Shown here piece after piece: positions 1 to 5,432 of a DNA stretch of 7,690 bases; position 1 is the stretch's first letter; each line of letters begins with the position of its first letter. Source of the stretch: Ruminococcus flavefaciens (GTDB lineage Bacteria > Bacillota_A > Clostridia > Oscillospirales > Ruminococcaceae); the NCBI GenBank assembly GCA_004556875.1, contig SFFP01000077.1:1-7690 (forward strand), given 5' to 3'. Both the position numbers and the translations under genes were made by a program. Under the pieces are notes generated by a model. It ran no database searches, was not told where the DNA came from, and was given only the letters and a program-made list of their open reading frames with translations.

Positions 1-1
1 C

Positions 2-994
2 TATCTCAATGAAGCCGTAGTCATTATTGATGACAGCGGAAGTACTGCTCAGCTTTCAGCCTATACAGGTGTTTTCTGCATTCCAAACGGATTTGAAGTA
101 AAAGTTCCGAACGACATTATGGGCAAGATAATGCACGCGCTTCAGATCGCAAGAGACGGAGCACAGGGCAATGTAGTCTTTTTCTCGGATATGCTCATGT
201 CTGACAAGGAAAGATCAAGGCGTATCCAGAATATGTTCCCCGACGCGCTGAAAAACAACGAATTCCATGTTTTCTATCAGCCTAAGGTAAATATAAACAC
301 AGGTGTGATCTGCGGCGCAGAAGCGCTGTGCAGATGGTTTCATGACGGTAATATCGTTCCGCCTATGAAATTTATTCCTGTTCTTGAAGAGACAAGCGAC
401 ATCTGCAAGCTTGACTTCTATATGCTGAACAAGGTATGTGAAAGTATCCGCAAATGGCTTGATGAAGGCAAACGTGTTGTCCGCGTATCTGTAAACCTTT
501 CAAGACGGCATATGATAAATCCCGAGCTTCTTAAAACAATAATCGACATCATAGACCGCCACGATGTTCCCCATGAATTTATAGAGATAGAGCTTACCGA
601 GACAACTACCGATGTAGAGTTCAGAGATCTCCGCCGTGTCGTTGAAGGACTTCAGAAACAGGGCATATGCACATCTGTTGACGATTTTGGCATGGGTTAT
701 TCTTCCCTTAATCTCATAAGAGTCGTTCCGTGGAACGTTCTCAAGGTCAATAAGATATTCCTTCCCCTTGACGGCGAATCAAAGGACAGCACAAGAAGCG
801 TAATGTTCAAGTATGTTTTAGCTATGGCAAAAGAATTAGGTCTTGAATGTATCGTCGAGGGAGTCGAAACACCTTCACAGCTTGAGCTTCTCAGACAGAA
901 TGAATGTGAGCTGGCACAAGGCTATCTGTTCGACAAGCCGCTCCCTATAGAAGAATTTGAAAAAAGACTGGATATCGTTAAATATACGGTATAA
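2..994 (+). CDS. GGDEF-EAL family cyclic-di-GMP protein, 5' partial
   Basis: The open frame runs in from the window edge without a stop, so the start is missing; the ATG at 119 is internal. About 330 residues are visible. Residues 1-62 look like the tail of a degenerate GGDEF domain (an AR-DGAQGN stretch resembles the usual AK-xxGxN end). A linker helix follows, then a full EAL phosphodiesterase domain from about residue 83. EAL domains hydrolyse cyclic-di-GMP to pGpG. Visible motifs are E-A-L at 107-109, the metal-site Asn 165 in VSVNLS, E197/E200 in ELTET, D227-D228 in the DDFGMGYSS loop, K248, E286-G-V-E and Q306-G-Y. The usual K-I-D motif reads K-V-N, so one conserved Asp is Asn at 250; activity may be altered, or the protein may be a receptor. 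No membrane segment is visible in this part. The domain call is secure; enzymatic activity is inferred. Confidence 0.9.
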   Translation, partial: YLNEAVVIIDDSGSTAQLSAYTGVFCIPNGFEVKVPNDIMGKIMHALQIARDGAQGNVVFFSDMLMSDKERSRRIQNMFPDALKNNEFHVFYQPKVNINTGVICGAEALCRWFHDGNIVPPMKFIPVLEETSDICKLDFYMLNKVCESIRKWLDEGKRVVRVSVNLSRRHMINPELLKTIIDIIDRHDVPHEFIEIELTETTTDVEFRDLRRVVEGLQKQGICTSVDDFGMGYSSLNLIRVVPWNVLKVNKIFLPLDGESKDSTRSVMFKYVLAMAKELGLECIVEGVETPSQLELLRQNECELAQGYLFDKPLPIEEFEKRLDIVKYTV

Positions 995-1041
995 TAAAAA
1001 AATTTCCTCAATAACATAGTTCAGGTGGCGCATATTCTTTT

Positions 1042-1181
1042 ATGTCAAGCTCATTTTGCCCTAAAGGGCAAAACAAAGTGCAAGAAAAATTATCGGAATA
1101 TTTATTTTTTCTTGCACTTTGACAACTAAAAATTGGTTTTTAAAAGTTGTATAAACCAATTTTTAGTTGTTGAGCTGACAT
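1042..1181. repeat. Four-way-junction inverted-repeat element (MITE/REP-like or structured RNA)
   Basis: A closing stem pairs 1042-1053 with 1171-1181 (11 base pairs, one bulged A at 1048). It encloses three perfect hairpins: 1054-1061 with 1066-1073 (8 pairs, 4-base loop), 1075-1089 with 1106-1120 (15 pairs) and 1122-1139 with 1153-1170 (18 pairs). Only single bases, at 1074 and 1121, separate the helices, so nearly every base outside the loops is paired. The closing stem core (TGTCA...TGACA) is flanked on both sides by TTA, at 1040-1042 and 1181-1183, which could be a 3-base target duplication. I see no protein-coding frame. None of the hairpins is followed by a clear T-run, so this is not a plain terminator. 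It could be a non-autonomous mobile element, a REP-like repeat, or an RNA made from the end of the upstream gene. The structure is seen directly; its role is unknown. Confidence 0.75.
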
Positions 1182-1224
1182 TAATCCAAAATAATCATGC
1201 GTAAGCATAAATACAATTAAGCGA

Positions 1225-1253
1225 GAATAATTCGGAAATTTCCGCAGATAATA
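1225..1253 (+). promoter_or_regulatory. Candidate spoVT promoter, sigma-G/F-like
   Basis: GAATA at 1225-1229, a 17-base spacer and GATAATA at 1247-1253 resemble the forespore sigma-factor pattern (about GnATA, N17-18, CATnnTA). Bacillus subtilis spoVT is transcribed by sigma-G. The first base of the -10 differs (G for C), and GATAAT could also serve the housekeeping sigma factor. A transcript start would fall near 1260, giving a leader of about 27 bases. Confidence 0.4.
1233..1244. promoter_or_regulatory. 12-base perfect palindrome in the spoVT promoter spacer
   Basis: CGGAAATTTCCG is a perfect palindrome between the proposed -35 and -10 boxes, where a bound dimer would block RNA polymerase. 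It is a candidate operator. SpoVT itself is a DNA-binding AbrB-type protein, so autoregulation is possible but not shown. Confidence 0.4.
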
Positions 1254-1256
1254 TTA

Positions 1257-1279
1257 CCGCAATCTTTATTTTGCGGAGG
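1257..1279 (+). promoter_or_regulatory. spoVT ribosome site partly held in a leader hairpin
   Basis: CCGCAA (1257-1262) pairs with TTGCGG (1271-1276) around an 8-base loop. The last two G's of the stem are the first two of the ribosome site GGAGG (1275-1279), which sits 7 bases before the ATG. If transcription starts near 1260 the stem would be trimmed, so its effect depends on the true start. Confidence 0.4.
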
Positions 1280-1286
1280 TATTATT

Positions 1287-1829
1287 ATGAAAGCAACAGG
1301 TATTGTAAGACGTATAGATGACCTTGGAAGAGTAGTCATCCCAAAGGAAATTCGCAGAACTATGCGTATCCGCGAGGGCGACCCTCTTGAAATATACACA
1401 AACAGTGAAGGCGAAGTAATATTCAAAAAGTATTCTGCGGTAAGCGAAATGAGCGAAAACGCAGTGTACGTTGCGGATATTATGCACAAGATCGCAGGCT
1501 GTCCTGTGGTCATATTTGATAAAGACCATGTGGTAGCATCAGCAGGAGTGCCAAGAAAGGAATTCTCGGAAAGACGCGTAACAGCCCAGCTTGAAGAGCT
1601 TATGGAAAACCGCGGACAATTCTACTGTCCAGACGGAAATACCAACAGCTTCTACCCTGCCGAGGGAGTAGACAGGACCGCCATCGCGGCTCTGCCTATC
1701 ATTACAGCAGGCGATGTTTCGGGAGCTGTAGCCTTTCTGACAACTGAAAAGTGCCGTGAAGTCACCGACCTGCAAAAGAGTCTCATAAACGCTTCTGCAC
1801 AGTTTCTCGCACGGCAGATAGAAGGATAA
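1287..1829 (+). CDS. spoVT: SpoVT, AbrB-family stage V sporulation transcription regulator
   Basis: This is a 180-residue protein; Bacillus subtilis SpoVT has about 178. The first 50 residues are a swapped-hairpin AbrB DNA-binding domain, nearly identical to the family signature (MKATGIVRRIDDLGRVVIPK, then EIRRT-MRIREGDPLEI and a GEVIFKKY end). Residues from about 55 onward match the C-terminal GAF-like sensor domain, which is more variable. SpoVT forms a tetramer and tunes sigma-G-dependent genes in the developing forespore. The start is clear: GGAGG lies 7 bases upstream of the ATG. The gene stands alone, converging on uvrA with a shared terminator. Related AbrB-GAF regulators also occur in Clostridia not known to sporulate readily, so the gene hints at sporulation but does not prove it. 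Confidence 0.95.
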   Translation: MKATGIVRRIDDLGRVVIPKEIRRTMRIREGDPLEIYTNSEGEVIFKKYSAVSEMSENAVYVADIMHKIAGCPVVIFDKDHVVASAGVPRKEFSERRVTAQLEELMENRGQFYCPDGNTNSFYPAEGVDRTAIAALPIITAGDVSGAVAFLTTEKCREVTDLQKSLINASAQFLARQIEG

Positions 1830-1833
1830 AGAA

Positions 1834-1870
1834 AAGAGTATTCCCTCTGTATATCAGAGAGAATACTCTT
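1834..1870. terminator. Bidirectional terminator between spoVT and uvrA
   Basis: A 10-base-pair stem (1834-1843 with 1861-1870, AAGAGTATTC and its complement) is followed, after one C-A mismatch, by 5 more pairs (1845-1849 with 1855-1859) and a TATAT loop. The A-rich left flank gives a T-rich tail (CTCTTTTCTTT) on the minus strand, serving uvrA if read-through reaches it; the plus-strand tail (CTTATTTGTTT) serves spoVT. The position between two convergent genes fits. Confidence 0.85.
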
Positions 1871-1876
1871 ATTTGT

Positions 1877-4699
1877 TTATTCAAGGTAACTTTTCAGATA
1901 TTGTCCTGTATAGGAATTTTCGCACTTTGCAACCTCTTCGGGAGTTCCCTGCGCAACTATCATTCCGCCGCCGTCGCCGCCCTCAGGACCGAGGTCAATG
2001 ATGTGGTCTGCGACCTTTATGACGTTGAGATTATGCTCTATGACAAGGACTGTATTTCCCTGATCAGTAAGCTGCTGCAGCACATCTATGAGCTTGTGTA
2101 CATCGGCTGTATGGAGTCCTGTTGTCGGCTCGTCAAGGATATATATGGTATTTCCTGTTGAACGCTTTGAAAGCTCGGTAGACAGCTTTACACGCTGTGC
2201 CTCACCGCCCGAAAGAGTAGTCGCAGGCTGACCTATCTTGATATAACCAAGCCCTACCTCCTGCAAAGTTTTCAGCTTTCTTGCTATCTTAGGAAGATGC
2301 TCGAAGAATTCAACGCCCTCGTCCACAGTCATTTCCAGAACATCATATATTGACTTTCCCTTGTAGTGAACATCGAGAGTCTCACGATTGTATCTCTTGC
2401 CCTTGCAGACTTCACAAGGCACATAAATATCCGGCAGAAAGTGCATCTCTATCTTGATTATGCCGTCGCCCTCACAGGCTTCACAGCGTCCGCCCTTGAC
2501 ATTGAAGGAAAAACGTCCGCTTCCGTAGCCGTGTGCCTTAGCATCGGGAGTCTTTGCGAAAAGTTCACGTATATCGCCGAATACCCCTGTATATGTCGCA
2601 GGATTGGAACGCGGAGTCCTTCCTATAGGCGACTGGTCGATACAAATTACCTTGTCAAGGTTTTCAATCCCCTCTATCTCTGTGAAAGCTCCGCTCTTAA
2701 TCTTGGCACGGTTCAGCTTTGCGGCAAGGTGCTTGTAAACTATCTCATTGACAAGCGAGGATTTTCCCGAACCCGATACACCTGTAACGCACACAAGCTC
2801 GCCCAGAGGTATCTGAACATCTATGTTGCGGAGATTATGCTCGGAAGCTCCCTTTACCGTCAGGAACTTTCCGTTTCCGCTCCTGCGTTTTTTCGGTATC
2901 TCTATCTTCTTTTTTCCGCTAAGGTACTGTCCTGTTATGGAGTTTTTACACTTGAGAAGCTTGTCCACAGTACCTGCAAAGACAACTTCTCCGCCGTGTA
3001 TGCCAGCTCCCGGACCGATATCCACGATATAATCAGCGGCAAGCATGGTATCATCGTCATGCTCGACTACGATAAGGGTATTGCCAAGATCTCGAAGCCT
3101 TTTAAGCGTTGCTATGAGCTTATCGTTGTCACGCTGATGAAGTCCGATGCTCGGCTCGTCAAGGATATACAACACGCCCACAAGCGATGAGCCTATCTGT
3201 GTTGCAAGGCGGATACGCTGACTCTCACCGCCCGAAAGTGTACCCGAAGAACGTGAAAGTGTGAGGTATTCAAGTCCTACGCTTCCGAGAAAGCCGAGGC
3301 GCTCCTTTATCTCCTTTATTATACGCTCACCCACAAAATTATCATGCTCGGAAAGCTTCAGATCGCTGAAGAATTGCAGTCCGTCCTTTACGGAAAGGTC
3401 TGTGAGTTCGCTGATATTCTTATCTCCTACAGTTACAGCAAGGTACTCGTCGCGGAGTCTCCTGCCCTTGCAGACAGGACAGCTTACCTCGCTCATATAC
3501 TCCTCTATCTCATTCTTTGACCATTCGCTTGAAGTCTCTTTATAGCGGCGTTCAAGGTTATTGACAACGCCCTCGAACGGTGAACGGTAGCTTCCGCCGC
3601 CCAGAGACTTAGGGCGTTTCAGTTCGAGTGTCTCGTCACCTGTTCCGTAGAGGAAAAGGTCAAGCTGTTCCTTTTTCAGTTCCTTTACAGGCACATCAAG
3701 AGGAACGCCGTACTGCTTGGAAATAGCACGGTAATACATCATAGCAATAGATGTCTCGTCAAGACTGTTCCAGCCTGAAGCATTTATAGCTCCGCCCTCA
3801 ATGGAAAGCTCCTTGTTGGGCACTACAAGGTCAGGGTCGATATGTCTGAAAACGCCCAGACCCGTACACTTAGAACAAGCTCCCACAGGGTTATTGAATG
3901 AGAACATTACAGGTTCAAGCTCGCCTATGCTTATATTATGTTCGGGACAAGCGTAATTCTGCGAGAAAAGTATCTCCTCGCCGTCAATGACATCTGCAAT
4001 GGCAAGTCCGCCTGTAAGGTCGAATACAGTCTCAAGGCTGTCTGCGATACGTGACTCTATCCCCTCTTTGATAACTATTCTGTCAACAATTATCTCGATG
4101 TTGTGCTTCTTGTTCTTGTCAAGCTTTATCTCCTCGGTAAGCTCATACATTATACCGTCAACTCTTGCGCGGACAAATCCTGACTTCTTAACACTTTCAA
4201 GCTCTTTCACGTACTGACCCTTGCGGTTTCTTACGATAGGTGCGAGGAGCTGTAATTTTGTACCCGCAGGAAGTGCCATGAGAGTATCAACCATCTGGTC
4301 GATAGTCTGCTGTGATATCACTCTGCCGCAGACAGGACAGTGCGGAACACCTATCCTTGCGTATAAAAGTCTGAGATAGTCGTATATCTCGGTGACCGTA
4401 CCAACAGTTGAACGGGGATTTTTCGATGTGGTCTTCTGGTCTATGGATATAGCAGGCGAAAGTCCCTCAATGCTGTCAACATCGGGCTTTTCCATCTGTC
4501 CGAGGAACATTCTCGCATAGGAGGAAAGGCTCTCAACGTAGCGGCGCTGACCGTCTGCATAGATGGTGTCAAAGGCAAGGGAGGATTTTCCCGAGCCTGA
4601 CAGACCTGTCATAACGATAAGACGGTCACGGGGAAGTTCGAGGTCTATATTTTTAAGGTTATTGGCTCTTGCGCCCTTAATGATTATTTTATCAGTCAT
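1877..4699 (-). CDS. uvrA: UvrA, excinuclease ABC subunit A
   Basis: UvrA is the damage-recognition ATPase of nucleotide excision repair; a dimer scans DNA, loads UvrB and leaves. The protein is 940 residues, the same as the Escherichia coli enzyme, and looks intact. Walker A sites are at 32-39 (GLSGSGKS) and 640-647 (GVSGSGKS), ABC signatures at 488-495 (LSGGESQR) and 829-836 (LSGGEAQR), and Walker B sites at D514-E515 and D856-E857. The C-terminal zinc module has C739, C742, C762 and C765. The first zinc module reads C251, H254, C275, C278, with His where many UvrA proteins have Cys. The frame extends six codons further to a TTG, but the ATG at 4699 is preferred because AGGAG (4706-4710) sits 6 bases before it. 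UvrB is not in the window. I see no LexA-type box in the upstream region. Confidence 0.98.
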   Translation of the reverse strand: MTDKIIIKGARANNLKNIDLELPRDRLIVMTGLSGSGKSSLAFDTIYADGQRRYVESLSSYARMFLGQMEKPDVDSIEGLSPAISIDQKTTSKNPRSTVGTVTEIYDYLRLLYARIGVPHCPVCGRVISQQTIDQMVDTLMALPAGTKLQLLAPIVRNRKGQYVKELESVKKSGFVRARVDGIMYELTEEIKLDKNKKHNIEIIVDRIVIKEGIESRIADSLETVFDLTGGLAIADVIDGEEILFSQNYACPEHNISIGELEPVMFSFNNPVGACSKCTGLGVFRHIDPDLVVPNKELSIEGGAINASGWNSLDETSIAMMYYRAISKQYGVPLDVPVKELKKEQLDLFLYGTGDETLELKRPKSLGGGSYRSPFEGVVNNLERRYKETSSEWSKNEIEEYMSEVSCPVCKGRRLRDEYLAVTVGDKNISELTDLSVKDGLQFFSDLKLSEHDNFVGERIIKEIKERLGFLGSVGLEYLTLSRSSGTLSGGESQRIRLATQIGSSLVGVLYILDEPSIGLHQRDNDKLIATLKRLRDLGNTLIVVEHDDDTMLAADYIVDIGPGAGIHGGEVVFAGTVDKLLKCKNSITGQYLSGKKKIEIPKKRRSGNGKFLTVKGASEHNLRNIDVQIPLGELVCVTGVSGSGKSSLVNEIVYKHLAAKLNRAKIKSGAFTEIEGIENLDKVICIDQSPIGRTPRSNPATYTGVFGDIRELFAKTPDAKAHGYGSGRFSFNVKGGRCEACEGDGIIKIEMHFLPDIYVPCEVCKGKRYNRETLDVHYKGKSIYDVLEMTVDEGVEFFEHLPKIARKLKTLQEVGLGYIKIGQPATTLSGGEAQRVKLSTELSKRSTGNTIYILDEPTTGLHTADVHKLIDVLQQLTDQGNTVLVIEHNLNVIKVADHIIDLGPEGGDGGGMIVAQGTPEEVAKCENSYTGQYLKSYLE

Positions 4700-4748
4700 G
4701 ATATGCTCCTGAAACAATAAAATTATTTTACCTTACACGTACTTTAAT

Positions 4749-4777
4749 ATTATATCATAAAATCTTGGAAATAGCAA
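4749..4777 (-). promoter_or_regulatory. uvrA promoter
   Basis: Reading the minus strand, TTGCTA (4777-4772), a 17-base spacer and a perfect TATAAT (4754-4749) form a good housekeeping promoter. Transcription would start near 4742, giving a leader of about 43 bases before the ATG at 4699. Confidence 0.7.
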
Positions 4778-4828
4778 CAGACGCGGAAAAATATGTGCCC
4801 TTTATTCATTTGTGACGTGAAAAAGGGG

Positions 4829-4843
4829 GCGGCGGCTCGCCGC
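4829..4843. repeat. GC-rich hairpin in the uvrA-rubredoxin gap
   Basis: GCGGCG (4829-4834) pairs with CGCCGC (4838-4843) around a GCT loop, in a very AT-rich gap. Read on the minus strand the stem is followed by CCCCTTTTT, so it might stop antisense transcription heading toward uvrA, but no minus-strand gene lies upstream to need it. It could also be a remnant of a short dispersed repeat. Confidence 0.4.
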
Positions 4844-4872
4844 TTATATCATAAAAACTTTTATTCTGCGCC

Positions 4873-4901
4873 TTGATTTATTCACATTATAACTATATAA
4901 T
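4873..4901 (+). promoter_or_regulatory. Rubredoxin promoter
   Basis: TTGATT (4873-4878), a 17-base spacer and a perfect TATAAT (4896-4901) make a good housekeeping promoter. Transcription would start near 4908, giving a leader of about 70 bases. Confidence 0.7.
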
Positions 4902-4903
4902 GT
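4884..4903. promoter_or_regulatory. Inverted repeat over the rubredoxin -10 box, candidate operator
   Basis: ACATTAT (4884-4890) and ATAATGT (4897-4903) are exact inverted repeats separated by 6 bases and cover the -10 box. The AT-rich form resembles Fur/PerR-family sites in a general way but matches the PerR consensus only partly. In clostridia, PerR represses rubredoxin and peroxide-defence genes, which makes a repressor site plausible. Confidence 0.45.
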
Positions 4904-4935
4904 AAAGTAACACAATAAAAGGACACATAATACAA

Positions 4936-4951
4936 CGCTCACAGATGAGCG
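4936..4951 (+). other. Small hairpin in the rubredoxin leader
   Basis: CGCTCA (4936-4941) and TGAGCG (4946-4951) form a perfect 6-pair stem with a CAGA loop, 13 bases upstream of the GGAGG ribosome site. It may stabilise the short message; no riboswitch is recognised. Confidence 0.4.
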
Positions 4952-4976
4952 CATTATTCAAAAAGGAGGTGCTTTG

Positions 4977-5132
4977 ATGAAGTACGTTTGCGATGCCTGC
5001 GGCTGGGAATACGACGAAGAAGCAGGTTCACCTGAGAACGGTATTGCTCCCGGAACAAAATTCGAGGATCTTCCCGAGGATTTCGAATGTCCTCTCTGCG
5101 GAGTGGGAAAAGAATTCTTTTCAGCACAGTAA
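4977..5132 (+). CDS. Rubredoxin
   Basis: This 51-residue protein is a typical single-domain rubredoxin (family about 52-54 residues). One iron is bound by four cysteines: C5 and C8 in CDACGW, and C38 and C41 in CPLCG. The family's G-x-x-Y, PGT-F-DLP and K-x-x-F positions are present; the aromatic residue before the second cysteine pair is Phe 36 where Trp is usual. It is a small cytoplasmic electron carrier that, in anaerobes, passes electrons to rubrerythrin, flavodiiron proteins or superoxide reductase for detoxifying oxygen and peroxide. The ATG follows GGAGG (4965-4969) by 7 bases. The gene has its own promoter and a strong terminator, so it is probably monocistronic. No partner oxidoreductase is in the window. 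Confidence 0.96.
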   Translation: MKYVCDACGWEYDEEAGSPENGIAPGTKFEDLPEDFECPLCGVGKEFFSAQ

Positions 5133-5180
5133 GAAACAATTCACGACTTAAATAACACTTAAAGCGGATGTTTTCCCCTC

Positions 5181-5205
5181 GGTGTTACGAAATATCTTTA
5201 ACACC
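5181..5205 (+). other. Minor hairpin just before the rubredoxin terminator
   Basis: GGTGTTA (5181-5187) and TAACACC (5199-5205) are exact inverted repeats with an 11-base loop, placed two bases before the terminator stem. It may add to 3'-end stability; chance is also possible. Confidence 0.35.
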
Positions 5206-5207
5206 CT

Positions 5208-5235
5208 CAGCTCCCTTAGCAGGGAGCTGTTTTTT
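5208..5235 (+). terminator. Rho-independent terminator of the rubredoxin gene
   Basis: CAGCTCCCT (5208-5216) pairs perfectly with AGGGAGCTG (5221-5229) around a TAGC loop and is followed directly by six T's (5230-5235). It lies 75 bases after the rubredoxin stop. Confidence 0.93.
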
Positions 5236-5243
5236 ACGTCATT

Positions 5244-5265
5244 TTTGTTAGTCTGGCATAACAAA
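5244..5265. promoter_or_regulatory. Rex-like inverted repeat upstream of adhE
   Basis: TTTGTTA (5244-5250) and TAACAAA (5259-5265) are exact inverted repeats with an 8-base gap. The clostridial Rex operator is TTGTTA-N6-TAACAA, so both half-sites match fully but the gap is two bases longer. Rex senses the NADH/NAD ratio and represses adhE in many Firmicutes. The position just upstream of the expected -35 region fits, although the longer gap makes Rex binding uncertain. Confidence 0.5.
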
Positions 5266-5289
5266 CAGAATATTTCTTCTGATTTGAGG

Positions 5290-5295
5290 TATAAT
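5290..5295 (+). promoter_or_regulatory. -10 box of the likely adhE promoter
   Basis: A perfect TATAAT is present at 5290-5295. No good -35 box lies 16-18 bases upstream (AGAATA at 5267-5272), so the promoter may need an activator or be weak. A start near 5302 would give a leader of about 130 bases. Confidence 0.5.
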
Positions 5296-5304
5296 AAATA
5301 CAGT

Positions 5305-5346
5305 GGAAGTCAGGCGGCTGTGAAAAGCCGCTAAATATCAGCTTCC
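5305..5346 (+). other. Two-tier hairpin in the adhE leader
   Basis: GCGGCT (5314-5319) pairs with AGCCGC (5326-5331) around a 6-base loop, and GGAAG (5305-5309) pairs with CTTCC (5342-5346) outside it. It begins almost at the predicted transcript start, so it may protect the 5' end of the message or take part in control. No T-run follows directly and no known riboswitch is recognised. Confidence 0.45.
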
Positions 5347-5362
5347 GATTGATAATTTTTTA

Positions 5363-5387
5363 TCACACTTTGTGAAAAGATTGTCAC
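5363..5387. promoter_or_regulatory. Second inverted repeat in the adhE leader
   Basis: TCACA (5363-5367) and TGTGA (5371-5375) form an exact inverted repeat, and the right half reads TTGTGAAA (5370-5377), a good single Rex half-site. The matching second half downstream (TTGTCAC, 5381-5387) is poor. It could be a weak auxiliary site or only a short RNA stem. Confidence 0.25.
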
Positions 5388-5432
5388 TGTATCATTTTCA
5401 GAAACCGTTTATCGGCTTCAAGGAGGAATAAT

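Noticed and set aside
119..121. ATG at 119 as the start of the EAL protein
   Set aside because: The frame is open to the window edge, the upstream residues look like part of the same GGDEF tail, and there is no ribosome site before 119.
1119..1124. Perfect TTGACA -35 box
   Set aside because: It lies inside the hairpin element, at the end of one stem, and has no -10 box at 16-18 bases; the nearest TATAAA is 25 bases away.
1054..1170. The hairpins after the EAL gene as ordinary terminators
   Set aside because: None is followed by a T-run, and together they are enclosed by a closing stem, which terminators are not.
2366..3190. A 274-codon open frame on the plus strand inside uvrA
   Set aside because: It is antisense to the conserved UvrA coding sequence, has no ribosome site and its translation resembles no family I know; it is a shadow of uvrA codon use.
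4700..4717. TTG start six codons upstream of the uvrA ATG
   Set aside because: The AGGAG ribosome site lies within those codons and points to the ATG at 4699, which also gives the family's usual N-terminus.
4954..5139. A 61-codon minus-strand open frame over the rubredoxin gene
   Set aside because: It is antisense to a clear rubredoxin, rich in Arg and without a ribosome site.
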